From positions 33,189 through 53,865 of IMG/VR virus record IMGVR_UViG_3300030060_003948: a stretch of DNA of 20,677 bases; one strand, written 5' to 3'. This stretch comes from a virus. The notes below the pieces were generated by a model. That model did no database searches and was not told the origin of the DNA. It saw only the letters and a list, made by a program, of their open reading frames with translations. The translations under genes and the position numbers were made by a program. Shown piece after piece: positions 12,416 through 20,400 of this stretch; position 1 is the stretch's first letter; each line of letters begins with the position of its first letter.

Positions 12416-12551
12416 TATAGATGCAGGCAACGCAAGGGAAACAAGGTAACTAAGAAGTTATTCTCGTCGGGATTCAGTGGCTGGAAGTTGCACTAAACTA
12501 GGGGATAATAAAGCCTGGTTAGTATAAAAACTCTAAAGTCCTGCATCTATA
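12416..12551 (+). ncRNA. Structured element H with 12-bp closing stem
   Basis: TATAGATGCAGG (12416-12427) is perfectly complementary to CCTGCATCTATA (12540-12551). Within the loop, TAACT/AGTTA (12447-12451/12456-12460) forms a hairpin, CAAC/GTTG (12428-12431/12487-12490) a second helix, and ACTAA-CTAGG (12492-12502, one bulged A) pairs with CCTGGTTAG plus T (12514-12523, one G-U), a 10-bp arm. This gives a multibranched fold of 136 bases between two small genes, ending ten bases before the next ribosome site. It shares AACGCAARGGAA with element F. No known class recognised. Confidence 0.55.
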
Positions 12552-12567
12552 AAATTAAGGAGAAGGC

Positions 12568-12675
12568 ATGGCAAACCCAGAATACAAAATGACAAAGTGC
12601 ATGGCTTGTCAAAGATTTATCTCAGCTGCAGCATGCAACTTTGGATGTCCATACTGTGGATATACAGACGGCTGA
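12568..12675 (+). CDS. Zinc-knuckle microprotein, 35 aa
   Basis: ATG at 12568 follows AAGGAGAAGG. The 35 residues carry C11-x2-C14 and C23-x3-C27-x2-C30 (KCMACQ and CNFGCPYCGY), a compact zinc-ribbon or rubredoxin-like arrangement. It is the first gene after structured element H. Small zinc ribbons in phages often bind RNA polymerase, nucleic acid or other proteins, but nothing identifies the partner here. Confidence 0.65.
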   Translation: MANPEYKMTKCMACQRFISAAACNFGCPYCGYTDG

Positions 12676-12718
12676 GACACAAGCATACCTCCGTTGGAGG
12701 AAATTAAAGGAGTCGGCA

Positions 12719-12889
12719 ATGACAAAAAAAGATTACGAACTAATAGCAGCAGTGATGAAAAGTCACAAAGTGCTGTTCGAAAAGTCAACAAAAATAATAA
12801 TGAAATCATTAATGGAACATCTTAAAAAAGATAATCCTAAGTTTAATGAAGATATATTTAAAAAGAGGAGTGGCTTTATAAATGGGTAA
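12719..12889 (+). CDS. Small hypothetical protein, 56 aa
   Basis: ATG at 12719 follows AAAGGAG. The product begins MTKKDYELIAAVMKSHK and is helical and basic, with NPKFNEDIFKKRSGF at the end. MTKKDYELIA-type short proteins are, from memory, widespread in phage early regions and have no assigned role. A longer in-frame start at 12641 would overlap the zinc-knuckle gene and has no ribosome site. A CCTCC-GTT-GGAGG mini-hairpin at 12688-12700 lies just upstream and could affect initiation. Confidence 0.65.
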   Translation: MTKKDYELIAAVMKSHKVLFEKSTKIIMKSLMEHLKKDNPKFNEDIFKKRSGFING

Positions 12890-13295
12890 GATAAGCTCAA
12901 TATATGGAAGCAATCAGATATTATTTGCTGCAGGTTCTAGAAAAGGTAAATCTAAGAAACGTATTGCAGGAATGATTAAAAGTCAACAGTATAAAAAGAA
13001 AACTTATACTAAAACAATAAACAAAAAAAGGAGTTCTTATATGGGCTACACTAAGCTAGGAAAAGTAACAATGTACGTCAACAAAGATGCAACAGAAGAA
13101 AACAGACAACCTCATTTTAAAGGTTATGTTAAATTAGACCATAAAATACCAAAAGGCGCAGAAATTGGATTAGCTGGTTGGTTAAACGAAAAAGGAAGTG
13201 ATAAATCTTTATTTTTCGCTATATCTGCTAAAGATGAACAACTAACACAGGAAAATCTAGATCTTGACGATTCGGAGAGTGATACGCCGTTTTAG
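12882..13295 (+). CDS. Two-start small protein, 137 aa (internal start gives 84 aa)
   Basis: The outer ATG at 12882 overlaps the preceding gene by 8 bases and has GAGGAG upstream. The first 53 residues are very rich in Lys/Arg. A second ATG at 13041, in the same frame, has its own AAAAGGAG and begins MGYTKLGKVTMYVNKDATEENRQ; that 84-residue part resembles a small phage protein family with KLGKVTMY and acidic C-termini (DLDDSESDTPF). The conserved-looking part therefore starts at 13041, while the longer form adds a basic tail. The C-terminus resembles acidic SSB-type tips, so ssDNA association is conceivable. Confidence 0.65.
   Translation: MGKISSIYGSNQILFAAGSRKGKSKKRIAGMIKSQQYKKKTYTKTINKKRSSYMGYTKLGKVTMYVNKDATEENRQPHFKGYVKLDHKIPKGAEIGLAGWLNEKGSDKSLFFAISAKDEQLTQENLDLDDSESDTPF
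13027..13043 (+). promoter_or_regulatory. Internal ribosome site and in-frame start
   Basis: AAAGGAG (13027-13033), seven bases before ATG 13041, in frame with the longer gene that starts at 12882. It would produce a separate 84-aa protein lacking the basic N-terminus. Confidence 0.55.
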
Positions 13296-13297
13296 AA

Positions 13298-13387
13298 ATG
13301 TCTATGGAAGAAATAACTGAATTGTTTAAATTAAGGCAAATGGGCCTTGAAAACGCAATTCAAGAAATCTTAAGGAGAAGGGGGTAA
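13298..13387 (+). CDS. Microprotein, 29 aa
   Basis: The frame ATG 13298 to TAA 13387 encodes MSMEEITELFKLRQMGLENA followed by a basic end with three consecutive arginines. It is a single amphipathic helix. Its end contains the AAGGAGAAGGGGG site of the next gene, and TAA overlaps the next ATG (TAATG), indicating coupling. Its own ribosome site is poor (GGAGAG about 20 bases upstream), so translation may depend on reinitiation after the previous stop at 13295. Confidence 0.5.
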   Translation: MSMEEITELFKLRQMGLENAIQEILRRRG

Positions 13388-13605
13388 TGATGAGTGTTAA
13401 GTTGGTAAACCTTAGCAATTACGAAGAAAGTAAAAAACGTAATAAATCAGGAATCAATTCTTATTATTGTGAAGAATACAGAGGGCTCGATGTTGTTTCA
13501 AGAGCTAAAAAAGCTGCTTTAGCAGTATCAGATAATGGGAAATGTTGGTGGATTTATGACTTTGTTTACAGAGAATTAACTTGGAGGAACCCAAAATGCG
13601 ATTAG
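13387..13605 (+). CDS. Hypothetical protein, 72 aa
   Basis: ATG at 13387 overlaps the upstream TAA; a second ATG follows at once. The product has a basic middle (ESKKRNKSGINSYYCEEYRGLDVVSRAKKAALAVS) and an aromatic end (GKCWWIYDFVYRELTW). No family is recognised. The last bases overlap the next gene by ten, with that gene's GGAGG site inside this one. Confidence 0.65.
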   Translation: MMSVKLVNLSNYEESKKRNKSGINSYYCEEYRGLDVVSRAKKAALAVSDNGKCWWIYDFVYRELTWRNPKCD

Positions 13606-14051
13606 CAGAACACAATGAACTCTTGGAAGATATATTTGATAAAGTTCGTGACATAAGACTAGCTGGTCAGAAAGAGTATGCGCATGACGAGGATAACTGC
13701 TTTGCTAACTTTGAAAGAATAGCAAATTTGCAAGGACTAAGCCGTGAAAGTATACTAATGACATATGTTTTAAAACATGTGGATGGCATACAATCTTATG
13801 TTAAAGGTCATAAAAGTCAACGTGAAGATGTAAGAGGTCGAATCGTTGATATAATAGTCTATCTGACCCTACTTTGGGGTATGGCCGATCAGGATGACAT
13901 TACCGATGCATTTATAAAACGTGAGAAATCACTTATAGATGAAGATGTAAGTGCAGAAGCACACATGTCTAAATACAAAGGTGAATGGAAACAAGAACCA
14001 GATAGATTTAAGGTAAAAGGATATGACAGCAATGGAGAAAAAACAAAATAA
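13596..14051 (+). CDS. DUF1599/Nmad1-type protein, 151 aa
   Basis: ATG at 13596 follows TTGGAGG; a TTG at 13581 in frame is the ribosome site itself. The pattern AGQKEYAHDEDNCFANFERIA (about 22-42), MTYVLKHVDGIQSYV (about 55-69) and REDVRGRIVDIIVYLTLLWGM (about 77-97) matches the DUF1599 family (nucleotide-modification-associated domain 1). The family is helical and related in appearance to MazG-type nucleotide-binding proteins. In phages it sits near DNA-metabolism genes; a role with modified or regulated nucleotides is by association only. Confidence 0.7.
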   Translation: MRLAEHNELLEDIFDKVRDIRLAGQKEYAHDEDNCFANFERIANLQGLSRESILMTYVLKHVDGIQSYVKGHKSQREDVRGRIVDIIVYLTLLWGMADQDDITDAFIKREKSLIDEDVSAEAHMSKYKGEWKQEPDRFKVKGYDSNGEKTK

Positions 14052-14319
14052 AGCATACGAAAACGCAATAGACTATGCTAATGCTGTAACTACTGCTGAG
14101 AACGGCGATGTCGGGTTTTTAGCTTGGAGATTTCTAATAGGATGTCGTATATTAGAATGTCTGGAAGATATGGAAGGTTGCCCTAAAATAGGGACTGACG
14201 TTCAAGTCAGCTCATTGAATCAAGACACTAGTATATTAAGGTTAGGCGACTATGAAATCTCTTTGGCATACAAGCCCGAGGGTCAGGACAAACCGTTAAA
14301 TGAGCCGAACTCTTTGTAG
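14023..14319 (+). CDS. Hypothetical protein, 98 aa
   Basis: Last forward gene, overlapping the DUF1599-type gene by 29 bases. ATG 14023 and ATG 14032 are both possible; AAAAGG is close to the first and about 13 bases from the second, so neither is ideal. The product has a helical N-terminal half (QNKAYENAIDYANAVTT, FLAWRFLIGCRILECLEDME) and a beta-like C-terminal half. No family recognised. The forward transcription unit ends after it at the hairpin near 14343. Confidence 0.6.
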   Translation: MTAMEKKQNKAYENAIDYANAVTTAENGDVGFLAWRFLIGCRILECLEDMEGCPKIGTDVQVSSLNQDTSILRLGDYEISLAYKPEGQDKPLNEPNSL

Positions 14320-14342
14320 ACCTCAGCCAAGAGGGACTAAAA

Positions 14343-14371
14343 TATAGGGGGACTATTAATGTCCCCTTATA
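14343..14371. terminator. Candidate bidirectional terminator hairpin
   Basis: Bases 14343-14353 pair with 14361-14371 (core GGGGAC/GTCCCC), an 11-bp stem with a 7-base loop TATTAAT. On the forward side a long T-tract lies further on (14383-14393); on the reverse side TATATTTTAG follows the stem directly. The position between convergent gene blocks supports a shared terminator, although neither side has a textbook immediate U-tract. Confidence 0.5.
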
Positions 14372-14378
14372 ATTTAAA

Positions 14379-14495
14379 TCATTTCTTTTTTTTAACTACG
14401 TAAGTATATTTTTTTTGACCATAGAATACTGGGACTGAAGTAGATGACCTAGTCCAATAATCTTTAGGAATCTCTATTATCTTCTTTTGCTGCAT
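14379..14495 (-). CDS. Nested microprotein, 38 aa
   Basis: Reverse-strand frame ATG 14495 to TGA 14379, overlapping the last 32 bases of the giant ORF in a different frame. It encodes MQQKKIIEIPKDYWTRSSTS followed by VPVFYGQKKYTYVVKKKK. The mix of aromatic, proline and alternating hydrophobic residues looks like real protein. The hairpin at 14343-14371 lies eight bases after its stop, so it would be the last gene of the reverse operon. Its ribosome site is weak (GATAAAG), which suggests coupling to the upstream giant gene. Confidence 0.5.
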   Translation of the reverse strand: MQQKKIIEIPKDYWTRSSTSVPVFYGQKKYTYVVKKKK

Positions 14496-17400
14496 TATTT
14501 GCTTTATCTGCCTTTTTAATTTCTCTAGCTATTTGTATATAAGGTATTCCTGTTCCTTTTTCTATAGTATAGTAAGGATTTTCCATAACTCCTGTAACAT
14601 CTCTTGCCATTCTTCCGAATGGGAACATTGTCCACATATAATAGTCTGTTAGCCTACTATAATCATTTGTTACCATAGAATTAAACAGGGCTGGAGCCAA
14701 CCGCAAACCTGGCGGAGTAACCATTTGGAGTGGAGCTAGTGCAGTTGGCCAAACCCCGAAAAATGCTCTATCTCTTTCAACTTCATCACCAAAGATCCAA
14801 TCAGCAGTATCTTGAAACCAAGAATAAGGCTGTGGCATTGCTGTTTCAAATAAAGAGTAAGCGAATATATTTGCCATACCTAAAACAAACATATCAGTAC
14901 TAGTTTGTCTTTTAAGTCTTTCAAATTCTGGAGTACCACGTCTAAATCCATGTAACTTAGCTTCTCTGTATACATCATTTCTAAATCTTACAGAGTTCCA
15001 AGCCCAAGTTTGGAAACGTGTCATAACTTTACCTAATGCTGTAGCACTAAATGCTGGTCTATATGGAGCAGAATATAAGAACTGTGTAGCCTGTACACCT
15101 TTTTTAGCCATTTCTATTAAAAACGGGTCATTTAAGCCCATATTAGCATGACCATAAATCTCCCTAGCTTGTAAATAGTGTGCAGCAAATGCATCTCTTC
15201 TCAATGCTCTTTCAGGATAACGCATAAACCAAGCAGCATTCTGGAACATTGCTTCAGTAATTTGATGCTTTTTAGCTAGTGAAAGTAATGTTTCGTCCTT
15301 GACCATAGGGTCTTTCTTTAAAACTTTTTCAGCATCCATAAAGAATCTTTTATATTTACCAGACTTAAAGTTTGGATTTAAACCTGCCTCATAAAGAACA
15401 AAGTTGGGAACAACTCCGTGACTAATGGCCCAAGCTTCAATATCTTTTTTAGTAGACCAATCAGATGCTTTTCCAGCTATATTAGTTCTCCAGTATTCTA
15501 CATTTCTAGCATTTCTCCAGTTACGCCATCCAGTAGATTGTATTGTATGCATTTGTCCACCAAATACGTTACCAGTAGCCGACTTAGGGTGAGCAAGTAG
15601 TGTAGCCATTTGATATTTAGCTTCTAAGTTAGACCAATGTCTTATATCCATTTCATCTACACCTTGTAAATCAGTAGGTAAAGACGGATCTTCCTTCATA
15701 CCAACAGTTTTTCTAATTCTATTTACCATATCTTTTACATGATTATCAGCAAACCAACTATAAGGTGTCCCTTTAACTTTCATTAGTTTCGCATCCGCAC
15801 CAGTAAGCCAAGACTCGGGTAGTTTAGAAGGAAAACCCATAGCTCTAGATATATAATCATAAATATAGTTATTCCAAGCAAACGCTTGTTGTGGGTCTTT
15901 CCATTCTGCTAATGCTTTTTTGTTAAAGTTAGATAACATTTTTTTAGATAGTATCTGCCCTATCTGCCTATGATAAGTATCTATTAAATTCTTTTGATAT
16001 ATATCCCAAGCACCTAGGTCTCTATTCCATCCTGGAAGATGTATGTTTCTTGACATCATATTACCAGAAATAGGGTCTTTTTCAAGTGCTCTCATATGAT
16101 CGCCTTTTCTTTTATTAGCAATCTCATTTAAGGCACCTCTAATCATACCATCTTCAGCTACGTCATTAACAATCCAGTCTCCTGTCATAGACTTATATCT
16201 TAAAATTAATTTAGCAATTTCTTGCTCTCTTTGTTCATCAGGAATACCTGTTTGTTTTTTAAGTTTAGCAATAGCTGCTTCAATTGCTCGTTTTGCAACT
16301 GATTTGTTTTGTATAAAGTGTGGATGATACTCAGTAGATTTAAACTGTCTAGTTCTACCATACTCTGCTTTACCTAAGTTTTTAGCAAGTTCTAAATACA
16401 TGTCTTTTTCTGCTTTAGTTTGTGCCATATCTCGCATTTCTAAAACATTTTCAATTTGTATAGACCTAGATATTTTTCTTAAATTATCTAAACCAAACCT
16501 AATGTCAAGAGGTTTTCCTGACTTTAAATTTCTCATTATATCATCAATAAATTTTTCGCCTTTAATTTTAGGCAGCTTAGTATTACCAAACCAGTATTGA
16601 ACCTTACCCTTTTTAGTTTCTAAATATTTATTAATAGGATTGTCAACAGAATTGTCAATTTCATGTTTTCCAGTTCTTCTATTGTATCTATAATTAGATC
16701 CTGCTATCCAGGTATAAGTTTCTGCAGCTCTTTCAGTTAAGACTTTATTTATATTTTTTGCAATAGTTTCACCATTTTCTCTATAAGTTCCACCTTTTTT
16801 GCGAACAGCAAATATATTTTTAGATGTGTTTTTCCAATCAGCTATTTCTTCAGCTTCTTTTAAATTATCTTGATAAACCTTTAAATCTATACGATATGCT
16901 TGATCTTTTTTATTTGCATTTGCGCTTTCAAAAGATGCCAAGTCACGTCTAGCAGTAACAACTTCAGCAATATGTTGTCCCATACCATCAGGTAAAGACT
17001 CATATCCAGTTTGATCTCTAAGAGTTTGCTCTAATAAGTTTTTCTCATCCTCATCCATTTTAATAGCTAAAGCTTCTGCTTTACCAAGAACATATTGTAT
17101 ATTCTCTATAGCATGTGTAGGTCTACCAACATTACCACGACGCCACTCACCTTTAAAGTTTTGGAATCGGCCTTCCTGTGTAAATATATCAAAATCTTTA
17201 ACCATCATTTCTCTAGAAACTGTTTTAGGAAAAAGCATCCAGTGACGCTCTGCTAGTTTTAATATATTATCTTTTGTTAAAGAGCCGTCACGTACGAAAA
17301 CGGTACCACTGCGCATATCTTTAAAGAAATTATTTACAACACGATAATCCTCAACACCCATAGCGTCAAAGTTTTTAGCAACCAAAGACCTGGTGATTTG

Positions 17401-20400
17401 GTTTAATTTATTAGTATTACCTATAGATTTACCATAGTATGATATATGCCCAATAAGTTCATCAACCATCTTGCGTTCAAAACTAGACAATGAAGTATCC
17501 CCAACACGCTTAAGTCTTTCACGACTAGCATAAAGACCTTCGCTATCAGACTCTAATGGATCTTTAGGAGCAATATCAACTAACTCTCCCGCTTTATTAT
17601 TTCCATCCAATGCTTTGCTATAATCTACATCTTTTAACTGAACATTATCTCTATAGTCAAATTGTTCGCTATATTTCTTTAAAAAATCTCTAACGGCCCT
17701 ATCATTAACATACTTAGATGACATTCCAGTCTTTTCAAATAATGTTTCACTACCACTTAATCTAATTTGTCTTATAAGAGGATTAACTAATTGCTTGACA
17801 TTAGCATTTAAACTATTGTAATAATCGTAATTAATTAAGTCTTGCGCTTTGTCAAACGTAGATAACAGCATAGTATCAACTAAATAAGACTCTGCATCAC
17901 TTAATACTCTTGTTTTTTGCTCACCTTTAGAATCTTTACCCATTCCAAAATAATTATCTAATTTAAAGTTTTTTATTCTATTGTCAATTCTTTGTTGATT
18001 GCTATATGCTAACTCTTTATTTTTTAAGTTAAATACCTTTCTCATGCTAAAGTTTTCAAAAGAGGCATCATCAATAATACTTTCACCTTTTTCTGCTTCA
18101 TATGCATTAATTATAGCCCTAGCTCTATCACTTCTAGCCATTTTCTTAGTATCAGAAACAAAATTAGCAGCAGAACGTATAAAGTCATCAGAAACACCTG
18201 CTTTTTTAGCATTATTTATAGCATCTAGCAACTGTAAAGCAGATGCACGATCCATTCCATCGTTTTGTATAAAGTCTGTTGATTGTCTGTAGGCTCTATC
18301 AATCATTTCACTTCTATAAGTAAGCATATTAGCCATAGCTTGGTCGTATTTTGTTTGATTAAAAACACCATTGTCTATAAAATACTTTTTATTTTTTTGA
18401 TCAAAAGGTGTACTTCTAGCTTTAAATGTTAGAGTATTAAAAAAGGTTTTACCTTTTAAGCCTGAGAAAAAATTGTCATACATTTTAAAGTCTTGCAACA
18501 TTTCTCTTCTAACTTCAGGTTTGAATAATTCTGCATCTATTGCACGCATTGACAATTGACTCTCTGGAGACTTAAAGCTGAATCTACCTAGTAAACCTCC
18601 AACAACTTTCTTGCCATTAGCATCCATTCTATAAGAATCATTAAGCATTTTTAATTCACCAGCTATATTTTTATATTCATCATATCTATTTAGCAGCGCT
18701 TCTTTATCTATTCTTCCTAAAATATCATCAGAATAGTCTAATGGTTCTAATTCCTTAACCATTTTACCAAGCATATTACCTTTTTGATTATCATTTAATA
18801 AATGTATTTTGCTAGCAAACTCTTGTATTTCATGAGAATAAAATCTTCTATTCTTATCATAGTTTCTAGAAAAATAACCTCTATTGAAACCTTGGAATAT
18901 TTTAACTAAGCCTTGCTTAGAATGATAGTAAGGTGTAAAACTATTTTTAGCAGCGTCTGAATTAAAGTCTAATTCAAATAAAGAATGATAAGCAACATCA
19001 TAAAATTTTTGAGCACCAACTAAACCAAGTTCATCAAGCGGATCAGAACCAAAAGCAATTTGAGACCTAAACAATTCCCTAGAATAATTTAAAGAATCAT
19101 CGTCTAATCTAGGCTTAACATAAGCAACATGTTCTTTATTTTTACCCCAAACAAGCATTTCTCTAGTATCTTCTTTATATTGTTTCTTTTTATAATCAGA
19201 AAGTTTTTCATATTTATCTACTTCAATATATTTACCGTTCTTATCTACATACCTTTTAACAGTATTAAACTTCATAGCATCATAAGCAGCGTTTAGTATT
19301 TGTTTACTAACAACAGCAGGCCCAAGCTGATCACGACCATCAACTGCTTTGTTTGCTATATCTAATCTACCTTCAGGGGTAAACTTTCCTATGAAAGACT
19401 TGTAAGCATCTGACTTATTGCCAGTAGTAGCATCGTTAGTATAAGTAAATAAATCTTGCCAAGTAACATTTTTACCAGCTTTAATTTTATTTAACACTTG
19501 CTTATCATGTGAATCTTTAGGATTTAGTATATCTTGTAGTATTTCTAAACCTTTTTTAGATATAGGAGCTTCCTTATTATCTGCTATTTTTAAAGTTTCA
19601 GGGTCTCTAAACTCATATTTATTTTGATGGTACATTTTTCTATACTCTGGCTTCATACCAAAAAGAACAAAAGCTTTATCACCATCAAGGTCAGCACCTC
19701 CTAGAGCTCTCATAGTTCTAGGATGAAATACAGCCCCATGACCCTTTATACCTGTAAACCCTGCAAAGGCTAATTCATGTGCACCAGATATAGAGTCCAT
19801 AGGAACACGTAGAGAAATAGTTTTAAAAAAGTCTTTTACTTTATCGTTATGCCTATAATCTTTCCATAACTTTCCTAATTTCATTCTTTTACCACCAGCA
19901 ACTAAATTGCTTACATCATATTCTACATCCATATATAAATCGTCTAAGTAAAATAACTGGTCTGGATTTTCAACACCATAGGTTTCTTTTAAGTATTTTC
20001 TATCTTTCATAATACCTTTTCTACCTTTAGTCATATCCATATTCATGTCTTTAAACTTAGGGTCAATACGCATCCACGGATCGTAACCACGCATTCTAGT
20101 AGATATACTATAATCCCATTTAGGTCTAATAATTTTATTAACTACAAAATTCTTCATAGCTGCCTGGAGATAGTTTCTAACATCTTTGTGTAAGAAAACT
20201 GCTAAATCAGGATATATCTCCATCATTCTATTGATAGAAGAAGTAAATGTCTTAGCCTCTGCTATATTTTCTAAATATTCTTTAGAAGATAATTCACCAG
20301 ACTCATAGTCTGCTGTAAGATTCTCAATATTAGACCTTAATACTTTTTGATACAGCTTAGCTACAAAATCAGGATGGTTGTTGTTTTTAATTGCATCAAC

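Noticed and set aside
14428-14457. GGACT/AGTCC hairpin as terminator of the giant gene
   Set aside because: Only 5 bp with a long loop and no U-tract on the reverse strand; it falls within the 38-aa reading frame.
15418-18292. Forward ORFs of 60-97 aa opposite the giant gene
   Set aside because: Antisense shadows without ribosome sites, with compositions mirroring the opposite coding strand.
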